From Xanthomonas rydalmerensis (GTDB taxonomy: Bacteria > Pseudomonadota > Gammaproteobacteria > Xanthomonadales > Xanthomonadaceae): 64,000 nucleotides of DNA. A program made the position numbers and the translations under genes. Positions 28,188 through 36,934 of the stretch are shown in pieces; position 1 is the stretch's first letter, and each line of letters opens with the position of its first letter. The DNA is taken from the NCBI RefSeq assembly GCF_033170385.1, contig NZ_CP126170.1, positions 1,016,001 to 1,080,000 on the forward strand, given 5' to 3'. The notes beneath the pieces are model-generated. The model searched no databases and was not told the origin of the DNA. It saw only the letters and a list, made by a program, of their open reading frames with translations.

Positions 28188-29477
28188 CTAGTGGGTGTAG
28201 GCCTTCGGCAGCGCGCCGCTCTGCTGCATGTAGCGGTCGCGCAGTTCGGTCTGCCGGGAGCGCATCGGGATGGCGCGGCCACCCAGCCAGACCTGCTCGG
28301 CGTAATGCGCCACGTCCAGCGGATCGCCTTCCCACAGCACCAGGTCGGCGAGCTTGCCGGGGGCGATGCTGCCCAGGCGATCGCCCACGCCGAAGGCCTC
28401 GGCCGGGACCCGGGTCAGGCCGGCCAGGGCGGCGTCCCACGGCAGCCCGTGGGCGACCGCGTTGCCGGCCAGTTGCCGCTGCTTGCGCGCGTTGTGCGCA
28501 CCGTCGCCGCCCTGGGTGAAGCTCACCGCCACGCCGGCGGCATTGAGGCGTGCGGCGTTCTCCAGGGTGGCACCGATCTGGTCGAAGCTGGCCGGCAGGT
28601 CGTCCAGTGCGTTGACGAACACCGGGACCTGCGCCTTTGCCAGTTCCGGCGCCAGCTTCCAGGCCTCGTCGCCGCCGGCGATGGCGATGCGCACCTTCTC
28701 GCGCTGGGCCCAGCGCAGCAGTTGGCGGATGTCGGCTGCCCGGTTCACCGTCACCACGATGCGGCCCTGGCCGGCGAGATAGCGCGCCAGCACCGCGCGT
28801 CCGGCCGGGGTCAACAGCGCATGCGGCGAATCGGCAGGCATGCGCCCACGCGCTTCGGCCACTAGTTGGTCGAGCAGCATCCACTGCGCCGCGCGCGATT
28901 TGCCGCTCAGTTCCAGCGCATCGCTGCCCAGGTGCAGGTACAGCGCACGCGGGCCGATCGGGTCGGCGCCGCCGTCCAGGCGCATCACCGCGCCCTGGCC
29001 CGCGACGAAGGCGCCGCCGGTATTGGCGCCGAGCGCGGTGAAGCCGATGCCTTCCACCCGCGCGACCGGAATCAGCACCGACTCGGGGTTGTAGGCCAGG
29101 GTCACGTCGAACTCCGGACGCATCGGCTGGTCGTGCGGCAGGGTCAGCGTGCTGTCGACGGTGGAGGCCTCGCCGGAGACCTCCTCGATGCCGATCTCGG
29201 TGATGCCGCCGAACAGCGCCGGGGTCAGCGGGCGGCCCTTGGCCTCGACCACGGCCACGCCGGCCGGCGCGCTCAGGCCGGGGCCGACCGCGCGGATCAC
29301 CCCGCCCTGGACCAGCACGTCGGCATTGGCGAGGGTGCCGCGGGCGCTGGCGGTGTGCACGGTGGCGCCGCGGATCAGCACGTCCTGGGCGAAGCCGGGC
29401 GCGCTGCCGAGCAGCAGGCAGGCGGCCAGGGCCAGGCGCTGCGCCAGGCGGTGGGGCGAGGGTAGGGCGCGGCTCAT
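28188..29477 (-). CDS. Amidohydrolase-like protein lacking the metal ligands (probable pseudoenzyme)
   Basis: 429-aa exported protein (signal about 1-30, cleavage after GFA) with the amidohydrolase composite fold: an N-terminal beta-sandwich segment and C-terminal GKLADLVLWEGDPL. Positions where its neighbour has metal ligands are changed: TPALFGG instead of PGIIDVHSH, VTVNRA instead of VHIHCYR, IAGGDE instead of AFHHGVE, and FTQGGD instead of HSDSEE. It is therefore probably catalytically inactive in the usual way and may be a structural or regulatory partner. Its ATG overlaps the upstream active paralogue's stop by 4 bp, giving strict coupling. Confidence 0.88.
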   Translation of the reverse strand: MSRALPSPHRLAQRLALAACLLLGSAPGFAQDVLIRGATVHTASARGTLANADVLVQGGVIRAVGPGLSAPAGVAVVEAKGRPLTPALFGGITEIGIEEVSGEASTVDSTLTLPHDQPMRPEFDVTLAYNPESVLIPVARVEGIGFTALGANTGGAFVAGQGAVMRLDGGADPIGPRALYLHLGSDALELSGKSRAAQWMLLDQLVAEARGRMPADSPHALLTPAGRAVLARYLAGQGRIVVTVNRAADIRQLLRWAQREKVRIAIAGGDEAWKLAPELAKAQVPVFVNALDDLPASFDQIGATLENAARLNAAGVAVSFTQGGDGAHNARKQRQLAGNAVAHGLPWDAALAGLTRVPAEAFGVGDRLGSIAPGKLADLVLWEGDPLDVAHYAEQVWLGGRAIPMRSRQTELRDRYMQQSGALPKAYTH

Positions 29478-30874
29478 CGGGCAGCCTCCTGGCCGAGCAT
29501 GAAATCGGAGGTGGGTTGCAGGCGGCGGTCGGCGCGGTCATAGACCTGCGCGCCGTCGATGTAGACCTTGTCGGCCAGGGCGTAGGAGCTGAAGGGGTTG
29601 CCGTTCCACACCACCACGTCGGCCATCTTGCCCGGCTCCAGCGAACCGGTCTGCTTGTCGATGCCCAGCGCCTTGGCCGGGTTGCTGGTCAGCCAGCGGA
29701 TCGCGCGTTCGGGCGGGATGTCCATGCCGGCGCGGCGGCCGGCGGCCACCGCCTTGGCCGCTTCCTGGTTGAGCCGCTGGATGCCTTCCTCCGAGTCCGA
29801 GTGCACGATCGCGCAGCCGTTGGCGGGGCGGTCGACCAGGGCGATGTTCTCCTGGATGCCGTCGAACGCCTCCATCTTGAAGCCCCACCAGTCCGCCCAC
29901 AGCGCGCCGCAGACGTTCTCCTGGGCCAGGCGGTCGGCGATCTTGTAGGCCTCCACGCCGTGGTGGAACGCGGCGATCTTGAAGCCGAACTCCTTGGCCA
30001 GGTCGAGCATGGTGGTCATCTCGTCGGCGCGGTAGCAGTGGATGTGCACGCGGATGTCGCCGTTGATGGCGCCGGCCAGCGTGTCCAGCTTCAGGTCGCG
30101 CTTGCCGCCGCTGTCGCCGCTGCTGTCGTCGTCGCCGGCGCCGCGGCTCCACCAGTGGCGCTTGGGCGGGCTCTTCTGCTTCGGCGCGTTCTTGCGCAGG
30201 TATTCGCTGGCGTCGATGAAGGCCGCGCGGTAGCCGGCGACGTTGCCCATGCGCGTGGACGGGCCGCCTTTCTCGCCGTACACCCGCTTGGGGTTCTCGC
30301 CGCAGGCCATCTTCAGGCCCCACGGCGCGCCGGGGAACTTCATCGCCTGGTAGGTGGTGGCCGGCACGTTCTTGAGGGTGACGCCGCGGCCACCGACCAG
30401 GTTGGCCGAGCCGGGCAGCACCTGCAGCGCGGTGACGCCGCCGGCCAGCGCGGTGCCGAAGCCGGGATCCTGCGGCCAGATCGAATGCTCGGCCCATACG
30501 TTCGGGGTCACCGGCGCAGTCGCCTCGTTGCCGTCGCTGTGCGCGCTGACGCCCGGGCTGGGATACACGCCCAGGTGCGAGTGCACGTCGATGATGCCGG
30601 GCGTGACCCACTTTCCGTGGCCGTCGATGCGGGTGGCGTTGGCCGGCGCGGTCAGTGCGCGGCCGACCGCCTGCACGCGCCCGTCCTGCAGCAGCACGTC
30701 GGTATCGTCCAGGCGCTCGCCGGTGCCGGTGAGCACGGTGGCGTGTTCGATCAGCACCGGCACCGAGGGCAGCGCACGGTAGGTGCTGGGATAGGGATCG
30801 TCGACGAAACGCGAGGCGGCAGCGGCCGGGCCGCACAACGCCACGCCCAGGCAGGCGAGCAACAGATGACGCAT
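29474..30874 (-). CDS. Amidohydrolase family protein, exported, metal site intact
   Basis: 466-aa secreted or periplasmic metal-dependent hydrolase (signal about 1-20, cleavage after AAA). Ligands are visible in order: HSH in PGIIDVHSHLG, HIH in VHIHCYR, HH in AAFHHGVEAY and the Asp of VHSDSEEG. The C-terminal strand motif is LEPGKMADVVVWNG. A charged Ser/Asp/Lys insertion (about residues 225-255) is unusual. Related proteins hydrolyse imidazolone-like compounds, dipeptides or cyclic amides; the substrate is not predictable. It is first in a coupled pair with an inactive-looking paralogue. Confidence 0.9.
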   Translation of the reverse strand: MRHLLLACLGVALCGPAAAASRFVDDPYPSTYRALPSVPVLIEHATVLTGTGERLDDTDVLLQDGRVQAVGRALTAPANATRIDGHGKWVTPGIIDVHSHLGVYPSPGVSAHSDGNEATAPVTPNVWAEHSIWPQDPGFGTALAGGVTALQVLPGSANLVGGRGVTLKNVPATTYQAMKFPGAPWGLKMACGENPKRVYGEKGGPSTRMGNVAGYRAAFIDASEYLRKNAPKQKSPPKRHWWSRGAGDDDSSGDSGGKRDLKLDTLAGAINGDIRVHIHCYRADEMTTMLDLAKEFGFKIAAFHHGVEAYKIADRLAQENVCGALWADWWGFKMEAFDGIQENIALVDRPANGCAIVHSDSEEGIQRLNQEAAKAVAAGRRAGMDIPPERAIRWLTSNPAKALGIDKQTGSLEPGKMADVVVWNGNPFSSYALADKVYIDGAQVYDRADRRLQPTSDFMLGQEAAR

Positions 30875-31037
30875 CGAATTTTCCCCGGAAGATGGACGCG
30901 GCCGTTGCGGCCGTGCCCGCACGCTAGCCCGAGCCGGCGCGCTTGCCAAGTGCGGCTGCGGCATCGACGTGGCCGGCTGCACCGGACCGCGACGCCGGAC
31001 CTGCTATGCAGGCCGATTGCCGCCCATGGAAATTGCG

Positions 31038-31583
31038 ATGACCGACACCCCTGCGCGTACCGTCGTGGACTTCTGGCGCAGCGCCGGCCGCGAACGCTGG
31101 TTCGCCGCCAACGACTCCTTCGACGCCAACGTCCGCCAACACCTGCTGGAGGTGCACCACGCCGCCGCGCGCGGCGAACGCGGCGACTGGCTGGCCGACG
31201 CCGAGGGCGCGCTGGCGCTGCTGCTGTTGCTCGACCAGGTGCCACGCAACGTGTTCCGCGGCAGCGCGCATGCCTTCGCCACCGACGGCCTGGCCTGCCG
31301 CTACGCCGACCGGGCGCTGGCGGCCGGGTTCGACCAGGAGACCGAAGCGGAACTGCGGATGTTCTTCTATCTTCCCTACACACATGCCGAGGACGCCGCG
31401 CGGCAACGCCAGGCGGTGGAACTGTTCAGCGCGCTCGGCGACGCGGAGTCGCTGCAGTGGGCGGTGGTGCACGAGGACGTGATCCAGCGCTTCGGCCGCT
31501 TCCCGCACCGCAATGCGGCGCTGGGGCGCACGACGACGCCGGAGGAGCAGGCGTTCCTGGATGCGGGTGGGTTCGCTGGTTGA
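31038..31583 (+). CDS. DUF924 family protein
   Basis: 181-aa all-helical TPR-like protein of the DUF924 family (unknown function). Landmarks are VVDFWRSAGRERWF at the N-terminus, LLLLLDQVPRNVFRG at about residue 58, and the C-terminal HEDVIQRFGRFPHRNAALGR. The ATG at 31038 follows GGAAATTGCG; longer upstream frames lack conservation. It is monocistronic and convergent with the glutaredoxin fusion gene, separated by a palindromic repeat and a terminator. Confidence 0.92.
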   Translation: MTDTPARTVVDFWRSAGRERWFAANDSFDANVRQHLLEVHHAAARGERGDWLADAEGALALLLLLDQVPRNVFRGSAHAFATDGLACRYADRALAAGFDQETEAELRMFFYLPYTHAEDAARQRQAVELFSALGDAESLQWAVVHEDVIQRFGRFPHRNAALGRTTTPEEQAFLDAGGFAG

Positions 31584-31745
31584 GGGAAGAGTGGTTGAGA
31601 GAGGCCTGGGTGAGGGCGGCGGTGCCTACATCTTTACCCCTCATGTGGCGTCGCTTTATCGCACGCCGTTGATCGATGTGTCGCGGCGCGCGTGATGTCC
31701 GTCTGGCGCCTTGATGTGCACTCATGCAACCGACGTCATACCTTC

Positions 31746-31813
31746 GTAGGAGCGGCTTCAGCCGCGACCGGGCCTTACCGGGAACGCCCGGTCGCGGCTG
31801 AAGCCGCTCCTAC
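31746..31813. repeat. 68-bp palindromic dispersed repeat (copy 2)
   Basis: A near-perfect hairpin whose arms match the element at 1467-1533: it starts GTAGGAGCGGCTTCAGCCGC and ends GAAGCCGCTCCTAC around a GGGCCTTACCGGGAACGCCC loop region that itself can pair. It lies between two convergent genes. Confidence 0.85.
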
Positions 31814-31841
31814 GCGTTTGCGCGTTGTGGCGGCCGGGCAC

Positions 31842-31867
31842 AAAAAAGGGCGATCGTTCGATCGCCC
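31842..31867 (-). terminator. Intrinsic terminator of the glutaredoxin fusion gene
   Basis: On the minus strand a GGGCGATCG / CGATCGCCC stem is followed directly by six T residues. It lies 47 bp after the stop codon of the glutaredoxin gene at 31914 and is the clearest factor-independent terminator in the window. Confidence 0.88.
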
Positions 31868-31913
31868 TTTCGACGCGTCCATACTGGACGCAAACCAGCA
31901 CGAGGTGCGTGAC

Positions 31914-32840
31914 TCAGTACTTTGGCACGCTGCCGTCGACCTGGTCGGTCCAGGCGTCGATGCCGCCGACCACGTTGTGCACCTTCGTGAAGCCGAGCGA
32001 ACGGAAATGCTCGGCCGCCTGTGCGCTGCGGCCACCGTGGTGGCACAGGAAGGCCAGGGCGGTGTCCTTCGGCAGCGCTTCCAGTTGCGCACGCTGCTCG
32101 CCGTCGAGGGTGCGGAACGGCACGTTGACCGCCGCCGCCGCGCGCTCTTCCGGCGGGCGCACATCCACCAGGATTAGGCCACCGGCGCGCACGCGGTCGT
32201 CGGCGTCGCGCGGGCTGAGGTCCTGCACCGGCTTGGGCGCGTTGGGATTGTCGATCGCCAGGCCGCGACCGCGCAGGTCGTCCACCCAGTCGATGGTGAT
32301 GCCGTCGGCGCGACGCGCACTGCCCAGGTCGAACTGCACGCGCAGACCGTTGGACTCGGCGGCGATGGCGTTGGGATCGGTCGGCGCCAGCTGGAAGTTC
32401 GGCTGGAACTGCGCGTCGATCGCCAGCGCCAGGCTCGCGCCCGGAGCGTCGGCCAGCGCGCCGCGCAGCATCTCGGCGGCGGCGTCGGTGATGGTGATCG
32501 AGGGCGGCGTGCGGTCCGGCGCGGCCACGCCCAACAGTTCGCTCAGTTCGCCGCTGCCGGCCATCTGCAGGATGATGTCGCTGCCGCCGACCAGCTCGCC
32601 GTCCACATACAGCTGCGGAATGGTCGGCCAGTCGCCGTAGACCTTGATGCCCTCGCGGATGTCCTGGTCGGCCAGCACGTTGACGTGGGCGAAGTCGACG
32701 CCGAGCTCGTTCAGCGCGCCCACCGCCTTGGCGGAGAACCCGCACTGCGGCATGCTCGGCTGGCCTTTCATGAACAGCACGACGCGGTTGGAGCTGAGCA
32801 GCGTTTCGATACGGGAGCGCAGGGCGGGGTCGAGGGACAT
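31914..32840 (-). CDS. Monothiol glutaredoxin fused to A-type-like and rhodanese domains
   Basis: 308 aa with three domains. Residues 1-105 form a Grx4/GrxD-type monothiol glutaredoxin (C33 in CGFS, cis-Pro motif WPTIPQLYV, GGSDIILQM). Residues about 110-205 resemble an A-type Fe-S scaffold (SITITDAAAEML start) but contain no cysteine. Residues about 215-305 are a rhodanese with C266 in the loop CHHGGRS. CGFS glutaredoxins move [2Fe-2S] clusters with glutathione; rhodaneses handle sulfane sulfur. The fusion suggests cluster assembly or trafficking. It is monocistronic with an intrinsic terminator and divergent from a deacetylase gene. Confidence 0.94.
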   Translation of the reverse strand: MSLDPALRSRIETLLSSNRVVLFMKGQPSMPQCGFSAKAVGALNELGVDFAHVNVLADQDIREGIKVYGDWPTIPQLYVDGELVGGSDIILQMAGSGELSELLGVAAPDRTPPSITITDAAAEMLRGALADAPGASLALAIDAQFQPNFQLAPTDPNAIAAESNGLRVQFDLGSARRADGITIDWVDDLRGRGLAIDNPNAPKPVQDLSPRDADDRVRAGGLILVDVRPPEERAAAAVNVPFRTLDGEQRAQLEALPKDTALAFLCHHGGRSAQAAEHFRSLGFTKVHNVVGGIDAWTDQVDGSVPKY

Positions 32841-32898
32841 GGCAGGCAGTCGTCGCAGAGTCGGACCGGTCATTCTACGCCGCATGGCATCATGGGGC

Positions 32899-33675
32899 AT
32901 GACAGTTCCGGAAACGCTGCATCGCATCCCGCGCCACCCGTATCGCTGGCTGCCCTGGGCGCTGGCCTCGCAGGTGCTGGTGGCGGCGCTGTGGTGGGCC
33001 TACGGTTGGCGGGTCGGGCTGCCGGCGCTGCTGCTGTCGCACGCAGCGCTGGTGCTGCCGGTGTTCCTGCCGCGGGCGCGGCTGTACGCGCCGGTGCTGG
33101 ACCGCCTGCCCGGCAGCGCGCCGCAGGTGTGGCTGACCATCGACGACGGCCCCTCCGACGACACCGCGGCGATCCTGGACCTGCTCGATCGCTATCAGGC
33201 CAAGGCCACCTTTTTCCTGGTCGGCGCCCGCGCCGCCGCGCGCCCGCAGCTGGTGCGCGAGATCCTGCGCCGCGGCCACGGCATCGGCAACCACAGCCAG
33301 CACCATCCGCAAGCCTGGTTCTGGGCCCTGGGGCCGCGGCGCATGGCGCAGGAAATCGGCCAGGCGCAGCAGACGCTGGCGGCGATCGCCGGCACCGCGC
33401 CGCGCTGGTACCGCTCGGTGGTGGGCATGACCAATCCCTTCGTCGCCGCACCGCTGCGCCGGCATGGCCTGACCCGGGTGGCCTGGAGCGCGCGCGGATT
33501 CGATGGCGTGCGCTGCGACCCCGCGGTCACCGTCGCGCGCATCGCCCGCGACCTGCGGCCCGGCGCCATCGTGCTGCTGCACGAAGGCGCGGCGCACGGG
33601 CACAACCCGGCGATCGTGGAAGGCGTGTTGCAGGCGATGCGCGAGCGCGGCCTCGGCAGCGCATTGCCGGGCTAG
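32899..33675 (+). CDS. Polysaccharide deacetylase (NodB/CE4) family protein
   Basis: 258-aa membrane-anchored CE4 enzyme. Two hydrophobic helices (about 20-58) precede the NodB domain, which has the catalytic and metal motif TIDDGPS (about residue 80), the His-rich motif GNHSQHHP (about 130), RWYRSVVGMTNP and the final motif IVLLHEGAAH. The family removes N- or O-acetyl groups from chitin, peptidoglycan or exopolysaccharide. The ATG is 58 bp from the divergent glutaredoxin start. Confidence 0.91.
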   Translation: MTVPETLHRIPRHPYRWLPWALASQVLVAALWWAYGWRVGLPALLLSHAALVLPVFLPRARLYAPVLDRLPGSAPQVWLTIDDGPSDDTAAILDLLDRYQAKATFFLVGARAAARPQLVREILRRGHGIGNHSQHHPQAWFWALGPRRMAQEIGQAQQTLAAIAGTAPRWYRSVVGMTNPFVAAPLRRHGLTRVAWSARGFDGVRCDPAVTVARIARDLRPGAIVLLHEGAAHGHNPAIVEGVLQAMRERGLGSALPG

Positions 33676-33767
33676 CGCCGCCAGTCGGCGCGATGGCCAT
33701 GCCGAGCGCCGACCGACCATCCCGGTAGGCCCGCGTCGCGTCGCCCGCGGCGTGCGGTTCGCGGGAC

Positions 33768-34109
33768 TCAGCCGCCCTGGACGAGCCCAAAAACGATCAG
33801 CGCGGTGATGCCGACCAGGGTCGTGACCGCGAAGACCAGGCCGAGCACACCGTACAGTTTCCTGCGGTCGCGTTGGAACAGGCAGCCGATGCCGAGCGCT
33901 GCGGCGGCCAGTTCGGCGATCACGCCGACCATCATCGCCATGCCGACCAGCATCGCCAGCGGCGCGTCTTCGTCCAGGCTGGCGGGCTGGTAATACACCA
34001 GCGCGGCGGAGACGCCGACCAAGGCCAGGGTCAGGACGGCAGCGATCAGGCTGACCGCAAACGCGGCGATGCCGAGCCCGGAATAGGGCGGAAGCGTGGG
34101 GGATGTCAT
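33768..34109 (-). CDS. Hypothetical DUF4190-like membrane protein
   Basis: 113-aa protein with three predicted transmembrane helices (about residues 12-38, 52-77, 86-108). A short Pro-rich N-terminus (MTSPTLPPYSGLGIAAF) and a basic loop FQRDRRKLYG lie before the last helix. The pattern resembles DUF4190 proteins, whose function is unknown. It is convergent with the deacetylase gene and follows the methyltransferase gene on the same strand. Confidence 0.75.
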   Translation of the reverse strand: MTSPTLPPYSGLGIAAFAVSLIAAVLTLALVGVSAALVYYQPASLDEDAPLAMLVGMAMMVGVIAELAAAALGIGCLFQRDRRKLYGVLGLVFAVTTLVGITALIVFGLVQGG

Positions 34110-34194
34110 GGGGATTCCGTGGGGGGAGAGGAGCGTCGCGCCGCCGAGGCGCGCAGGCGTGGGGAGGCGGCTTGCGCGCGCGGCGGGGGCCGCC

Positions 34195-34893
34195 TCAGCG
34201 CGGTTCCGCCACGATCAACCAGTTGTTGAACGGCGTATTGCCGTACAGCGGCGCGAAGCTGGCGCGCAGGCCGGCGTCGTCGAGCTGGGCCTGCAGGCTG
34301 TCGCGGGTGGGGTAGGCCTTGGGCAGCTCCTGCATCCAGCCGGCCAGGTGCGCGAGCACGTCGGTGATGCGGCTGGTGCGGCCGCGGCCGCTGGCATCGC
34401 CCAGGCCACTGCGGATCACCAGCTTGGCGCCGGGCGTGAGCATTCGCGCCACGCTGCGGATCAGGTTGGACTGCATGTCGCGGTCAAGGTACTGCAGCAC
34501 GTCCAGGATCGCGACGCTGCCGTGGTGCTCGGGCCAGGACTGGCCCAGGTCGACGACCGCGAACTGCGTGTCCTGCAGTCCGTTGCGCGCGGCGATGGCC
34601 GCGGCGCGGCGGATCTTGGCCGCATCGATGTCCACGCCGTGGTAGCGCTGGCGCTGGCCGTCGGCGCGCAGCGCGTGCGCGAGCAGACCCAACCCGCAGC
34701 CCAGGTCCAGCACCGGCGCGTCGGTGCCGCGCAGCGCGGCGAGCACACCGGGGTACAGCGGATCGGTGCGCAGCTTGGTGCGCGTGTAGTAGTAGTCGTA
34801 GCGGTTGCCCAGCGGATGCGTGGGCAGGAAGGCACGGGCGATGGCCAGGGCCTGCGGGCGGGTCATGGGCTGGGTGGTGCTGGCGTCGCGCAA
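34195..34893 (-). CDS. Class I SAM-dependent methyltransferase
   Basis: 232-aa methyltransferase with the SAM-binding motif I VLDLGCGLGLLAHAL (about residue 60), the acidic motif II GVDIDAAKI, and motif III AILDVLQYLD. No signal peptide. A TTG start at 34893 is chosen because AAGGA lies seven bases upstream; the in-frame ATG nine codons later has no ribosome-binding site. The N-terminus FLPTHPLGNRYDYYYTRTKL is distinctive. It follows the SGNH hydrolase gene by 33 bp, so both are probably one operon. The acceptor substrate is unknown. Confidence 0.9.
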   Translation of the reverse strand: MRDASTTQPMTRPQALAIARAFLPTHPLGNRYDYYYTRTKLRTDPLYPGVLAALRGTDAPVLDLGCGLGLLAHALRADGQRQRYHGVDIDAAKIRRAAAIAARNGLQDTQFAVVDLGQSWPEHHGSVAILDVLQYLDRDMQSNLIRSVARMLTPGAKLVIRSGLGDASGRGRTSRITDVLAHLAGWMQELPKAYPTRDSLQAQLDDAGLRASFAPLYGNTPFNNWLIVAEPR

Positions 34894-34926
34894 TGTCGGT
34901 CCTTGGCAGCGGGCGTCGTGTGCTAG

Positions 34927-35568
34927 TTAGGCTAACGCATCGCGGGCCGCCGGCAACAGCAGCGCGGTCCAGCGCGCATACATTGCCGTCGAGGGATGCA
35001 GCCCGTCGGCCGCCAGCATCGCCGGAGCGCCACCGCCATCGCGGCTGCAACCGGTGATGTCGACGAAGCGCACCGCGCGTGCGGCGCAGCAGGCCTGCGC
35101 GGCAGCGTTGAAGGCATCGATCTGCACGGCGATGCGCGCCGGATCGTGCGCGGGCGGCTGTGCGAAGGCGGTCACGCCCCAGTCCGGGATCGACACCGCC
35201 AGCACCCGCTGCGGCCGCGCGTCGGCGAAGGCAATCGCGCGCTGCAGCAGCGCGTCGAACTGCGCGCGGTAGTCGTCGAGCGGATAGCCCCGGTACTGGT
35301 TGTTGACGCCGATCAGCAGCGTCACCAGGTCGAACGGTCCCTGCGGCGCGGCTGCATCGATGCCGGCGTCCAGTTCGTCGGTGGTCCAGCCGGTGGTGGC
35401 GATGATCTGCGGATCGGCCAGGGCAATGCCGTCGCGGCGCAGCGCCGCGGCCAGTTGCATCGGCCAGCGTCCGTCGGCGTCAACGCCTTCGCCGATCGTG
35501 TAGGAATCGCCGAGCGCCAGGTAACGCAAGTGCGCGTGGTGCTGGGGCGCCGAAATGGATGCGTTCAT
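34927..35568 (-). CDS. SGNH/GDSL-family hydrolase
   Basis: 213-aa esterase-like protein with the four SGNH blocks: I LALGDSYTIGEG (nucleophile Ser about residue 22), III LLIGVNNQYRG (Asn), and V ADGLHPS (Asp/His) near the C-terminus; the block II Gly lies around TTGWTT. No signal peptide is visible, so it is probably cytoplasmic, unlike many GDSL lipases. It is co-oriented with the methyltransferase and, 88 bp upstream, the aminotransferase gene. Confidence 0.92.
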   Translation of the reverse strand: MNASISAPQHHAHLRYLALGDSYTIGEGVDADGRWPMQLAAALRRDGIALADPQIIATTGWTTDELDAGIDAAAPQGPFDLVTLLIGVNNQYRGYPLDDYRAQFDALLQRAIAFADARPQRVLAVSIPDWGVTAFAQPPAHDPARIAVQIDAFNAAAQACCAARAVRFVDITGCSRDGGGAPAMLAADGLHPSTAMYARWTALLLPAARDALA

Positions 35569-35629
35569 CGCGCAGCGACCGTCGAAACGTGGCCGCGCAT
35601 GCGCTCAGCTGCGCCGACCAGCGCGCTTT

Positions 35630-35656
35630 GCCCATTCCCAATTCCCCATTCCCGAT
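35630..35656. repeat. (ATTCCC)n-type short repeat, single arm
   Basis: Three degenerate ATTCCCnATTCCCC hexamer-like units just after the aminotransferase stop codon. The same motif family is much longer at 58435-58563, 60705-60792, 62227-62256 and 63560-63694. Confidence 0.7.
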
Positions 35657-36934
35657 TCACCGCCCCACAGCCGCCCGCGGCTTCAGCGGCACCACCTTGG
35701 TGGCGTCCTCGGCACGCCGCGCCAGCACCCGGTCGATGCGCGCGAACACCTCGCGCATCGTGGCCGCCTCCGGCAGCAGGGTGACGCGGAAATGGTGCCG
35801 GTAGGGCACGTTGAAGCTGGAGCCTGGCACCACCAGCACGCCTTCCTGTTCCATCAGTTCCAGGGCGAAGGCGTGATCGTCGAACCCACGCGCGGCGGGG
35901 CCGACCACGGCCGGGAACGCGTACAGCGCGCCGGCCGGCTGCACCAGCGACAGGTGCTCGCTGGCCGCGCAGGCCTCGATCACCGCGCGGCGGGTTTCGT
36001 ACAGGCGCCCGCCCGGCGCGCACAGCGGCGAGATCGTGTCCGGGCCGTTGACCGCGGCATCGATCGCGAACTGGCCGGGGACGTTGGCGCACAGGCGCAG
36101 CGCGCCCAGCAGGTCCATGGCGTTGCGGAAATCGCCGACGCGCTCGGCGTCGCCGGACAGCAGCGCCCAGCCCACGCGCCAGCCGCAGGCGCGGTGCACC
36201 TTGCTCAGGCCGCCGAAGCTGATGCACGGATGCGCGCCGGCCAGCGGCGCCACCGACACGAATTCCGCAGCGTCGTACAGCACTTGGTCGTAGATCTCGT
36301 CGACCATCAGCAGCAGGTTGTGCTTGACCGCGATGGCGACGATCTTCTCCAGCAACGCACGCGAGTAGCTGGCGCCGCTGGGGTTGTTCGGGTTGATCAG
36401 CACGATGGCGCGGGTGCGCGAGGACACCAGCGTCTCGATCTCCACCGGGTCGGGCTGGAAGCCGTTCTCCGGCGCGCAGCGGTAGTACACCGGGCGGCCG
36501 TCGTTGAGGATGGTGGCGGCCGACCACAGCGGGTAGTCCGGCGAGGGCACCAGCACTTCGTCGCCCGGGTTGAGCAGCGCACGCAGCGACAGGTCGATCA
36601 GCTCGCTGACGCCGTTGCCGACGAAGATGCGGTCCGGGTGCGCGTCCGGGTGCTGGCGCCGGGCGTAGGCCGCGGCGATCGCCTCGCGCGCCTCCGGCAG
36701 GCCCTGCTGGTGGGTGTAGGGATCGGTGCGGCCCATGTCGTCGGCGATGGCGCGCTGCAGATGTTCCGGGGCACGGAAGCCGAACGCGCCGGGATTGCCG
36801 ATGTTGAGCTTGATCAGCTTGCGCCCCTGGGCCTCCAGCTCGCGGGCTCGCCGTGCCAGTTCGCCGCGGATTTCGTAGCGGACTTCGGACAGGCGTTCGC
36901 GGATCGCGAGCGGCTTGATCGGCAGGGTGGGCAT
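35657..36934 (-). CDS. Class I/II pyridoxal-phosphate aminotransferase (AlaA-like)
   Basis: 425-aa fold-type I aminotransferase. Motifs are KLIKLNIGNPGAFGF (substrate site), DPYTHQQGLPEAR, INPNNPSGASYSR, DEIYDQVLYD and the PLP lysine in FGGLSKVHRACGWRVGW; the Arg for the substrate carboxylate is in HHFRVTLLP. The overall pattern matches glutamate-pyruvate aminotransferases of the AlaA type, so alanine synthesis is the likely role. Its final residues (KPRAAVGR) are followed at once by the ATTCCC repeat. Confidence 0.93.
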   Translation of the reverse strand: MPTLPIKPLAIRERLSEVRYEIRGELARRARELEAQGRKLIKLNIGNPGAFGFRAPEHLQRAIADDMGRTDPYTHQQGLPEAREAIAAAYARRQHPDAHPDRIFVGNGVSELIDLSLRALLNPGDEVLVPSPDYPLWSAATILNDGRPVYYRCAPENGFQPDPVEIETLVSSRTRAIVLINPNNPSGASYSRALLEKIVAIAVKHNLLLMVDEIYDQVLYDAAEFVSVAPLAGAHPCISFGGLSKVHRACGWRVGWALLSGDAERVGDFRNAMDLLGALRLCANVPGQFAIDAAVNGPDTISPLCAPGGRLYETRRAVIEACAASEHLSLVQPAGALYAFPAVVGPAARGFDDHAFALELMEQEGVLVVPGSSFNVPYRHHFRVTLLPEAATMREVFARIDRVLARRAEDATKVVPLKPRAAVGR

